Below are positions 37,466 to 44,447 of a stretch of DNA of 64,000 nucleotides, piece by piece; position 1 is the stretch's first letter; the number at the start of each line of letters is the position of its first letter. The notes beneath the pieces were generated by a model. That model did not search any database. It saw nothing but the letters and a program-made list of their open reading frames with translations, and was not told the origin of the DNA. Source of the stretch: Janibacter sp. A1S7 (lineage in GTDB: Bacteria; Actinomycetota; Actinomycetes; Actinomycetales; Dermatophilaceae); NCBI RefSeq assembly GCF_037198315.1, contig NZ_CP144913.1:310001-374000 (forward strand), in the 5' to 3' direction. A program made the position numbers and the translations under genes.

Positions 37466-38203
37466 CTACTCCCGGTGGACCTTGTGCTGGGCGGCCTGCG
37501 CACGCGGCTTGATCACGAGCAGGTCGACGTTGACGTGCGGAGGGCGGGTGGCCATCCAGGCGATGGCGTCGGCGACGTCCTCCGCGACGAGTGGCTCGGC
37601 GACGCCGTCGTAGACCTGCTTCGCGCGCTCGGCGTCACCCTTGAACCGGGTGAGCGAGAAGCCCTCCGTGTGGACCATCCCCGGCGCGATCTCGGTGATC
37701 CGCACCGGCTGGTCGACCAGCTCCAGGCGCAGTGTCTCGGTCATCGTGGCCAGGCCGTGCTTGGCGGCGGTGTACCCCGCTCCGCCCTCGTAGGAGACGC
37801 GGCCGGCGGTGGAGCCGACGTTGACGATGATGCCCTCGCCGGTGACGAGCGCGGGCAGCAGCGCCTGGACCATGCGCAGGGTGCCGATGACATTGATCTC
37901 GTACATCGTGCGCCAGTCCTCGACGTCGGCCGTGGCGACCGGGTCCAGGCCGTACGCGCCGCCGGCGTTGTTGACCAGGACGTCGAGGCGGTCGCCGACC
38001 TCGGCGGCCAGCGCGGCCACCGAGGCGGGGTCGGTGACATCGCAGGTGACCGCACGACCGTCGATCTCGGCGGCGAGCTCGGTGATCCGGTCGGTGCGGC
38101 GGGCGGCGCAGACCACCTCGTGGCCGGCCGCGGCGAGGGCGCGGGCGGTGGCGGCGCCGATGCCGGAGCTGGCGCCGGTGACGAGGGCGAGCGGGCGGGT
38201 CAT
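37466..38203 (-). CDS. Short-chain dehydrogenase/reductase
   Basis: A 245-residue SDR with cofactor motif TGASSGIGAAT, structural NNAGG, and the catalytic Ser-Tyr-Lys as GSTAG...YTAAKHG. The Arg-rich segment after strand 2 (AARRTDR) suggests NADP preference. The closing region PPHVNVDLLVIKPRAQ is common in the YdfG/serine-dehydrogenase subgroup. The ATG start follows GAGGAGA. It is the middle gene between a thioesterase-like protein and the iron alcohol dehydrogenase. Confidence 0.9.
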   Translation of the reverse strand: MTRPLALVTGASSGIGAATARALAAAGHEVVCAARRTDRITELAAEIDGRAVTCDVTDPASVAALAAEVGDRLDVLVNNAGGAYGLDPVATADVEDWRTMYEINVIGTLRMVQALLPALVTGEGIIVNVGSTAGRVSYEGGAGYTAAKHGLATMTETLRLELVDQPVRITEIAPGMVHTEGFSLTRFKGDAERAKQVYDGVAEPLVAEDVADAIAWMATRPPHVNVDLLVIKPRAQAAQHKVHRE

Positions 38204-38229
38204 GGGTTCTCCTCGATGACGAAGGGGGT

Positions 38230-38970
38230 TCAGGCTGCGGGTGCGGTGCCCGGGATCAGGTCGCGGGGCACGGCGATCCACGTCGCGGCGGCGCTCGCCA
38301 GGAGCCGGTCGCCGTCGTAGAGGGCGGTGCCGGACCAGCGCTTGCGGCCCTCGCGGCCGGTCGACCAGGCGAGCACGACGAGCTCGCGACCCACCGGCAC
38401 CTCCTCGTGGACCGTCGCGACGAAGGTGCCCAGCAGCAACGGGTCCTCGTCGATCCCGGAGGCGAAGGCGCCCGGGCAGTCGAGCGCGGCGAGGACGGGA
38501 GGCAACCCCCCTTCGCCCAGCGTCACGGGTGCGGCGAGCAGACCGGGTCGCGAGTCGACCGGGCTGGCGTAGACGTGCAGGCCGTCCGGGGCATCGGGGC
38601 CGCAGACGTAGCAGCCCGGGAACGGGTGACCGGTGCGGTCGAAGGCCTCGGCAGCGGCGCGGGCCTCCTCGAGGGTGACCGGGGCAGGGACATCCAGACC
38701 GTGCCCGTCACTGCGGCGCGCGGTGCCGAGCAGGGTGTCCTCGTGGAGGAGGTGGACGGCGAGCGCATCGGGCTCGGCGACGGAACCGTCGACCTCCCAG
38801 CGCAGCGGACGGTTCAGCGGGGTGGGGGCGGTGAGGCGCACCGTCGCCGATGCCGCGCTCCCCTCGGCCGGGACGAGGTCGTCGAGGCGCTCCACGAGCA
38901 GCCCGCAGACCCACCCTCCGTTGCCGCACCCCGGAGGGCCGGCCCGGCGGTCGGAGACGGTCGTTGACAT
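38230..38970 (-). CDS. Hotdog-like thioesterase-family protein
   Basis: A 246-residue protein. The motif FPGCYVCGPDAPDGLHVY in the middle is a pattern I associate with hotdog-fold proteins of the thioesterase superfamily, with two halves of similar build on either side. No catalytic residue can be named with confidence. It leads an operon with the SDR (26 bases downstream) and the iron alcohol dehydrogenase, so an acyl-CoA or hydroxy-acid pathway is plausible. An alternative start lies 18 bases upstream at 38988. Confidence 0.6.
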   Translation of the reverse strand: MSTTVSDRRAGPPGCGNGGWVCGLLVERLDDLVPAEGSAASATVRLTAPTPLNRPLRWEVDGSVAEPDALAVHLLHEDTLLGTARRSDGHGLDVPAPVTLEEARAAAEAFDRTGHPFPGCYVCGPDAPDGLHVYASPVDSRPGLLAAPVTLGEGGLPPVLAALDCPGAFASGIDEDPLLLGTFVATVHEEVPVGRELVVLAWSTGREGRKRWSGTALYDGDRLLASAAATWIAVPRDLIPGTAPAA

Positions 38971-39122
38971 GGATGTGGTGTGCACCACGCCAACCTATCG
39001 ACCTGTCGCAGACGGTCCACGAGCCGGTGGCCGGCGCCGACTGTTTCGTCGTGGCCACGCGGATCGCCGCGGCGGCCTTCGGCCCGGTCCGCAGACTGGA
39101 CGGACAGGGCATGATGGGTCGT

Positions 39123-39836
39123 GTGAAGGATCTCATCGACACCACGGAGATGTACCTCCGCACGATCTTCGAGCTCGAGGAGGAGGGCATCCCTGCGATG
39201 CGTGCGCGCATCGCCGAGCGCCTCGGTCACTCGGGCCCGACCGTCTCGCAGACGATCGCCCGCATGGAGCGGGACGGACTCGTCAGCCTCGGGACCAACC
39301 GTCAGCTCGTGCTCTCGGAGGAGGGACAGCAGCTGGCCACCCGCGTGATGCGCAAGCACCGTCTGGCCGAGCGCCTGCTCGTCGACGTCATCGGCCTCGA
39401 CTGGGAGCACGTCCACGAGGAGGCCTGCCGGTGGGAGCACGTGATGAGCGAGCGGGTGGAGCGCAAGATCCTGGGGATCCTGCCCGACCACCGCGAGTCG
39501 CCCTACGGGACGCCGATCCCCGGACTGGACGAGCTGCTCAGCGGAGAGGACGAGGTCATCGACTACCGGGAGGGCCTGTCCAGCCTGAGCGAGATCGTGG
39601 AGCAGGACCACACGGGGGACTTCCGAGTGCGGCGCATCGGCGAGACCGCGCAGGTCGACACCGACGCCCTGTCCCTGCTCACCGCTGCCCAGCTGCACCC
39701 CGGAGTGGTCGTCCAGGTCTCGGTCGACGACGAGGAGCGGGTCGTCGTCCAGCGTGACGGAGCGGACCCCGCCGACGCGGTGTCGCTGCCCCGCGGCGTC
39801 GCCGACCACGTCTTCGTGGAGTCCGTGCACCGGTGA
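39123..39836 (+). CDS. ideR: Iron-dependent repressor of the DtxR/IdeR family
   Basis: A 237-residue regulator. The N-terminus KDLIDTTEMYLRTIFELEEEG and the helix-turn-helix GHSGPTVSQTIARMERDG are almost identical to IdeR. The metal-binding and dimer segment MRKHRLAERLLVDVIGL...HEEACRWEHVMSE holds the expected Met, Cys, His and Glu ligands. A C-terminal SH3-like domain follows. The GTG at 39123 gives the classic start; an ATG 12 bases upstream is possible. It should repress iron-uptake genes when iron is plentiful. It is divergent from the thioesterase operon. Confidence 0.92.
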   Translation: MKDLIDTTEMYLRTIFELEEEGIPAMRARIAERLGHSGPTVSQTIARMERDGLVSLGTNRQLVLSEEGQQLATRVMRKHRLAERLLVDVIGLDWEHVHEEACRWEHVMSERVERKILGILPDHRESPYGTPIPGLDELLSGEDEVIDYREGLSSLSEIVEQDHTGDFRVRRIGETAQVDTDALSLLTAAQLHPGVVVQVSVDDEERVVVQRDGADPADAVSLPRGVADHVFVESVHR

Positions 39837-39939
39837 GGTCGTGACCTTCCCCGGTGGCTTCCGTGACCTTGGCGTGACATCCCCGTGATCGCCATGTACC
39901 GTCGGGTCGTCCGCCTCCCCTGGGCGGATCCGTCGAGCG

Positions 39940-40130
39940 GCGCCGAGTCCTGCCACCGCGACTGACGGGTTTGGACGAACACCGCTTGGCAGGAGCGGGG
40001 GACCCACACCGGGCCATCGCAGATGCCCCTTGGGGTGAAGTCCCGCGGAGACAGGTCACCCCGGTGACGTGTCGCCACGGGACCGGGCCGCACCTCTGGC
40101 CCGAACCCGACAGCTGACCTCGTAGGCGGG
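39940..40130 (+). promoter_or_regulatory. Cyclic di-AMP riboswitch (ydaO-yuaA type)
   Basis: The stretch carries the conserved blocks of this riboswitch in order: GCCGAGTCCTGCCAC near 39945, GGCAGGAGCGGGGGACCCA near 39990, TTGGGGTGAAGTCC near 40030, and CCCGAACCCGACAGCTGACC followed by CGTAGGCG near 40100-40126. It sits directly before an NlpC/P60 hydrolase gene, the usual actinobacterial target; binding of c-di-AMP is expected to turn expression off. It fills most of the 308-base gap after ideR. Confidence 0.88.
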
Positions 40131-40144
40131 AGAGGTAGAAAACT

Positions 40145-41059
40145 GTGTCCCACAACGTCGGGCGCCACCGCGCCCCAGGCCGCTACAACCCGGCCACCGA
40201 GATCGGCCAGATCATCACCGAGGCCGGCACGCCGCTGGCCAAGGGCTCGGCCGTCCTGGCCGCCTCAGGTGGTCTCGTGGCCGCGATCGCCATCCCCGCG
40301 CAGGCCAGCCCCCTCGACACCACGGAGCCCACGCCGCAGGCCGCCAGCGCCCTGCAGGCCAGCGGGTCCGAGCGGGCCGTCGTGGCGCTGGAGCAGACCG
40401 CCGCCGTGACCGCGCCGGCGGCGAAGTCCTCCAAGAAGGCCGCGACGTCCTTCGGCAAGGTCGGCGTCGAGCCGGTCGCCAAGCCGACCGGCCCCACCGA
40501 GGCGGAGTTGCGTGAGCGCGCCGAGCGCGAGGCGGCCGAGCGTCAGGCCGCGCAGGAGGCTGCTGCCGAGCAGGCCGCCGACGAGCAGGCCGCCGATGAG
40601 CAGCAGGCCACCCAGGAGCAGACCGAGGAGCGCCAGGAGTCCGCGCCGAGCCGCTCGCAGGAGCGTCAGGCCCCCGCGCAGAGCAGCTCGTCCGGGTCGA
40701 GTGCCCCCGCGCCGGCGCCGGCGCCGTCCTCGGGCGGTGTCATCGGCATCGCCAAGCAGTACATCGGTACGCCCTACGTCTACGGCGGCACCAGCCCGTC
40801 CGGCTTCGACTGCTCGGGCTTCACCCAGTACGTCTTCGGCAAGGCAGGCGTCTCCCTGCCCCGTACGACGACCGCCCAGCAGGCGGCCACCACGCCCGTG
40901 TCCGACCCGCAGCCGGGTGACCTCGTCTTCTTCGGGTCGCCCGCCTACCACATGGGCATCTACCTCGGCGACGGCATGATGATCGACGCTCCCAGCAGCG
41001 GCAAGTCGGTCTCCATCCGTCCGGTCTTCAGCGGCGTCTCCGGCTACGGCCGCGTCTGA
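40145..41059 (+). CDS. NlpC/P60 cell-wall peptidase
   Basis: A 304-residue secreted hydrolase: signal-like hydrophobic segment at about 34-54, a long Ala/Glu/Gln-rich helical linker (115-180), then an NlpC/P60 domain with the nucleophile Cys223 (GFDCSGF) and catalytic His269 (AYHMGIYL). Such enzymes cut peptidoglycan stem peptides, typically D-Glu to diaminopimelate, and resemble RipA/resuscitation-associated proteins. The GTG start follows GGGAGAGG. It is preceded by a c-di-AMP riboswitch and followed by a strong terminator. Confidence 0.92.
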   Translation: MSHNVGRHRAPGRYNPATEIGQIITEAGTPLAKGSAVLAASGGLVAAIAIPAQASPLDTTEPTPQAASALQASGSERAVVALEQTAAVTAPAAKSSKKAATSFGKVGVEPVAKPTGPTEAELRERAEREAAERQAAQEAAAEQAADEQAADEQQATQEQTEERQESAPSRSQERQAPAQSSSSGSSAPAPAPAPSSGGVIGIAKQYIGTPYVYGGTSPSGFDCSGFTQYVFGKAGVSLPRTTTAQQAATTPVSDPQPGDLVFFGSPAYHMGIYLGDGMMIDAPSSGKSVSIRPVFSGVSGYGRV

Positions 41060-41068
41060 TCGACCTGC

Positions 41069-41112
41069 ACGAAGGGGGCGAAGGGAGACTCTCCCTTCGC
41101 CCCCTTCGTCGT
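41069..41112 (+). terminator. Long perfect hairpin after the NlpC/P60 gene
   Basis: Two arms read CACGAAGGGGGCGAAGGGAG and its exact complement, separated by only a few bases, starting ten bases after the stop codon. Arms contain one forward and one reverse copy of the over-represented GAAGGGGG word. It lies between convergent genes. Confidence 0.85.
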
Positions 41113-41184
41113 GTCTCGAGGTGACCGGACGGCGGCCTGAGTCGGGCGACCCCGCCCCTCCGTCCGCTCAGGCGGGGCAGCCGC

Positions 41185-41538
41185 TCATCGCTGCATGCGG
41201 CGGTAGGCCTCGCCCAGCTCGTCGATGTGCAGCAGGTCGTCCTCGGTGGTGCCGCTGCGGTAGCCGGCGCGACCGAGCATGTGGGCGGCGACCGGGGCGG
41301 TGAGGCCCTGGGCGCCGATGACGATGAGCAGCGTGGCCACGGCGCCCCAGGTGCGCACCGTCAGGGCCAGCCCCAGGAGGATGAGCAGCAGGCCGAGCGT
41401 CTGCGGCTTCGTGGCGGAGTGCATGCGGGCGAAGAGGTCGGGCAGGCGGACCAAGCCGACCGCCCCGATGAACGCGAGCAGGGCACCGAGCAGCAGCGAG
41501 AGCGCGCCGGCGATGTCCAGGAGGGCGGTCCAGCTCAT
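41185..41538 (-). CDS. mnhG: Na+/H+ antiporter subunit G
   Basis: A 117-residue protein with three membrane helices in the first 90 residues; the loop RLPDLFARMHSATKPQTLG is the family signature. The soluble tail is acidic. It is the last gene of the six-gene Mnh/Mrp operon, overlapping mnhF by four bases. The complex exports Na+ in exchange for protons. Confidence 0.92.
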   Translation of the reverse strand: MSWTALLDIAGALSLLLGALLAFIGAVGLVRLPDLFARMHSATKPQTLGLLLILLGLALTVRTWGAVATLLIVIGAQGLTAPVAAHMLGRAGYRSGTTEDDLLHIDELGEAYRRMQR

Positions 41539-41801
41539 TCCGGGTCCTCCTTCCGGCCCATGAAGCGGGCCACGGACACCGAGCCGACGAAGCCGGTGAG
41601 GCTGAAGACGACGAGGATCGGCAGCGAGGAGGCGTCCTCGGTGCGCACGATCTGGGTGGCGAGGATGCCGGTGATGATGACGATGATGACGTCCAGGCAC
41701 AGGGCCCGGTCGAGGTTGGTGGGGCCGAGGGCGACGCGGGTCAGGGCGAGGCCGGCGGCCCCCAGGAGCAGCCCCATGGCGAGACCGAGGATGATGCTCA
41801 T
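41535..41801 (-). CDS. mnhF: Na+/H+ antiporter subunit F
   Basis: An 88-residue protein with three helices and the family's RVALGPTNLDRALCLDVI segment. It overlaps mnhG and mnhE by four bases each, so stoichiometric translation is expected within the antiporter complex. Confidence 0.92.
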   Translation of the reverse strand: MSIILGLAMGLLLGAAGLALTRVALGPTNLDRALCLDVIIVIITGILATQIVRTEDASSLPILVVFSLTGFVGSVSVARFMGRKEDPE

Positions 41802-42376
41802 GCCGTCTCCTTCTCGGTGGCGCCCATGACGGCCTCGAGTTCCTCGTCGGACCCGAGCGCGCGCACGACGCGGGTCTCGACGGCGAGGACGTCCCGGCGC
41901 AGCTCCTCGAGCCCCTCGGGGGTGGTGACGTGGAAGCCGTGGACGTACAGGACGTTGGCCGTGCGACGGGCCTCGACGACGATCGACCCGGGCACCAGGG
42001 AGACGAGCGCGGAGATGATCGTCATGTACAGCTCATTGCGCACCCGCAGGTGCACCTCGACGATCGACCCGCCCTTGGGCGGATGGCGGTCGAGCGTGGC
42101 GATACTGACCTCGATCGCCGCGCTGACGAGGTCGACGAAGAAGCGAAGGGTGAGCACGAGGAGACGCCAGGGGTGGATCCGCCCGAAGTACTGGATCGAC
42201 GGCAGCGGGAAGATCTGGGTGATCACCGCACCGATGATCAGGCCGTTGACGGCGTTGCCGAGGGTGATCCGATCCCACAGCAGTACCCAGACGACGGCCA
42301 GCGCGATGATGGCCCGTGGCTGGAATCCACCACGGGTTCGCGCCGAGAGGCGCCGAGAGATCCGGCGGGCGCTCAT
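41798..42376 (-). CDS. mnhE: Na+/H+ antiporter subunit E
   Basis: A 192-residue protein with two or three helices in its first half and a soluble C-terminal half that includes VRNELYMTIISALVSLVPGS and VVEARRTANVLYVHGFH, typical of MnhE. The ATG start follows GAGGGAC and overlaps the mnhD stop. Confidence 0.92.
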   Translation of the reverse strand: MSARRISRRLSARTRGGFQPRAIIALAVVWVLLWDRITLGNAVNGLIIGAVITQIFPLPSIQYFGRIHPWRLLVLTLRFFVDLVSAAIEVSIATLDRHPPKGGSIVEVHLRVRNELYMTIISALVSLVPGSIVVEARRTANVLYVHGFHVTTPEGLEELRRDVLAVETRVVRALGSDEELEAVMGATEKETA

Positions 42377-44007
42377 CGTCCCTCCTCGATCGGCAGCACG
42401 ACCCGGACGTAGGCGTCGCGGGCGATCATCTGCTCGGCGGCCGCATCCGTGTAGCGGAAGAGCGGACCGGCGAAGAGGGAGAGGCCGATGCTGAAGGCGA
42501 CCACAGCGGTGGCCCCGCCGAACATCGCGGGTGGCATGTCGCGACGCACCGCGACCGGCCTGGTCGGGGGAGTGATCGGCGTCTGCGGGCGCTGCGCGGC
42601 GACCGTGGCCCCGATGGCATCGCTGAGGCGGCCCCAGGAGGGGGTGAGAGCCGGCATCTCGAGCGTCTGGTGCTCCGCGCCGTCCAGTCGTGGCCGCCAG
42701 AAGGCGTAGCTCCACGTCTTGGCGATGGCGTAGAGGGTCAGCAGGGAGGTGACGACCGAGCCGACGACGAGCAGCCACGCCGTCGGTCCACCGACCTCGA
42801 CACCGGCCTGGATGAGCGCGACCTTGCCGACGAAGCCGGAGAAGGGCGGGATGCCGGCGAGGTTCATCGCGGGCACGAAGAAGAGGAAGGCCAGGACCGG
42901 CGCACCGGCGGCCAGACCACCGAGCCGGTCGATGATCGTGGAGCCACCGGCACGCTCGATCAGGCCCGCGATGAGGAAGAGCGCCGTCTGCACGGTGATG
43001 TGGTGGGCGATGTAGAAGACGGCTGCCGACAGCCCCGCCTCGGTGGCCAGGCCGATGCCGAAGAGCATGTAGCCGATGTGGCTGACCAGGGTGAAGGAGA
43101 GCATCCTCTTGATGCCCGGCTGGGCCACCGCCCCGAGGATGCCGACGAGCATCGTCACCAGGCCGGCGCCCATGATGAGGTGCTCCAGCGGGGAGTCCGG
43201 GAAGAGCAGGAACTGGGTCCGGATGATCGCGTAGATACCGACCTTGGTCAGCAGGCCGGCGAAGACCGCGCTGACCGGGGCGGATGCCGAGGGGTAGCTG
43301 TCCGGAAGCCAGGCGGACATCGGGAAGATCGCGGCCTTGATCCCGAAGACGGTGAGCAGGAGCAGTTGCAGGGCCAGCGCGACGGTCGAGTCGATGTCCG
43401 GCAGGCGCATGGACAGCTGGGCGAGGTTGACCGTGCCGGCGGCCGCGTAGACGCCGGCGACGGCGACGAGGAAGAGGAAGGAGGAGACCATCGAGACGAT
43501 GACGTAGGTGGTCCCCGCGCGGATCCGCGTGCCGCTGCCGCCGAGCGTGAGCAGCACGAAGGAGGCGAAGAGCAGCATCTCGAAGCTGACGAAGAGGTTG
43601 AACAGGTCCCCGGCGAGGAAGGCGTTGGACACGCCTGCCGAGAGGACGAGGTAGGTGGGGAAGTAGATCGCCAGTGGAGAGCCCTCGTCACCGTCGGCCA
43701 CTCCCTGCCCGATGGCGAAGACCAGCACGCTGAGGATGACGAAGCTGCTCACCAGCAGCATCAGCGCCGAGAGCCGGTCGGCGACGAGGGCGATGCCCAG
43801 CGGTTCCCGCCACGCCCCGAGCCACAGTGCCATCGGCCCCTCGGTGTGCGTGTGCCACATCAGCAGGACGGCGACGGCGAGACTGGCGCTGAGGACGAGG
43901 AGGCTGATGGCCAGCTGGGCCCGTTGGGAGCGGCGGGCCACGAGGGTCAGGGCCGCGCCGAGCAGCGGGAGCAGCACGGGCAGGGGGAGGACGTTGACCA
44001 TGCTCAT
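42373..44007 (-). CDS. mnhD: Na+/H+ antiporter subunit D
   Basis: A 544-residue protein with about 14 helices, homologous to complex I subunits. SFEMLLFASFVLLTLGGSG and the proton-channel Lys regions in AGLLTKVGIYAI and SHIGYMLFGIGL are visible. A hydrophilic insertion around residues 450-500 is notable. It overlaps both neighbours by four bases. Confidence 0.93.
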   Translation of the reverse strand: MSMVNVLPLPVLLPLLGAALTLVARRSQRAQLAISLLVLSASLAVAVLLMWHTHTEGPMALWLGAWREPLGIALVADRLSALMLLVSSFVILSVLVFAIGQGVADGDEGSPLAIYFPTYLVLSAGVSNAFLAGDLFNLFVSFEMLLFASFVLLTLGGSGTRIRAGTTYVIVSMVSSFLFLVAVAGVYAAAGTVNLAQLSMRLPDIDSTVALALQLLLLTVFGIKAAIFPMSAWLPDSYPSASAPVSAVFAGLLTKVGIYAIIRTQFLLFPDSPLEHLIMGAGLVTMLVGILGAVAQPGIKRMLSFTLVSHIGYMLFGIGLATEAGLSAAVFYIAHHITVQTALFLIAGLIERAGGSTIIDRLGGLAAGAPVLAFLFFVPAMNLAGIPPFSGFVGKVALIQAGVEVGGPTAWLLVVGSVVTSLLTLYAIAKTWSYAFWRPRLDGAEHQTLEMPALTPSWGRLSDAIGATVAAQRPQTPITPPTRPVAVRRDMPPAMFGGATAVVAFSIGLSLFAGPLFRYTDAAAEQMIARDAYVRVVLPIEEGR

Positions 44008-44447
44008 GCGGTGGCGTCCTCCTCGTCTGCCTCGGTGGTGGACTGGGTGTCCGGGTCGTAGGTGCTCGACGTCTGGTCACGCTCGGCGAGCCGCTTGATC
44101 AGCTCGTCCTCGGCGTCGTCGGGCACGTCGTCGCTGCCGGTGATGCGCCACTGCCGGTAGGCCAGCGACAGCACGAAGGCGACCGATGCCAGCGCGATCA
44201 CGATCGCGGTGAGGACCATCGCCTGCGGCAGGGGATCACTCATCTCCTCAGGCGGTCGGGCGCCGACGAAGGCCGCCCCCTTCGCCGGGCCGGAGGCCAC
44301 GAGGTACAGGGCGGCGACGCCGTTGCTGGCCAGCACGATGCCGAGCAGCACCCGGGTCAGGGCGCGCTCCAGGAGGAGGTACGCCCCGGCGGCGACGAGC
44401 ACTCCGGCGACGATGACGAGGGTGAGGCTGGGTTCGATGGCATTCAT
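44004..44447 (-). CDS. mnhC: Na+/H+ antiporter subunit C
   Basis: A 147-residue protein with three helices like NuoK; GAYLLLERALTRVLLGIVLASNGV and DPLPQAMVLTAIVIALASVAF carry the family's conserved positions. The acidic C-terminal tail is longer than in bacilli. Overlaps mnhA and mnhD. Confidence 0.92.
   Translation of the reverse strand: MNAIEPSLTLVIVAGVLVAAGAYLLLERALTRVLLGIVLASNGVAALYLVASGPAKGAAFVGARPPEEMSDPLPQAMVLTAIVIALASVAFVLSLAYRQWRITGSDDVPDDAEDELIKRLAERDQTSSTYDPDTQSTTEADEEDATA

Noticed and set aside
42316..44061. Plus-strand frame antisense to mnhD
   Set aside because: Its composition is dominated by Asp, Gly, Gln and Arg, and it only mirrors the membrane helices of the antiporter genes.
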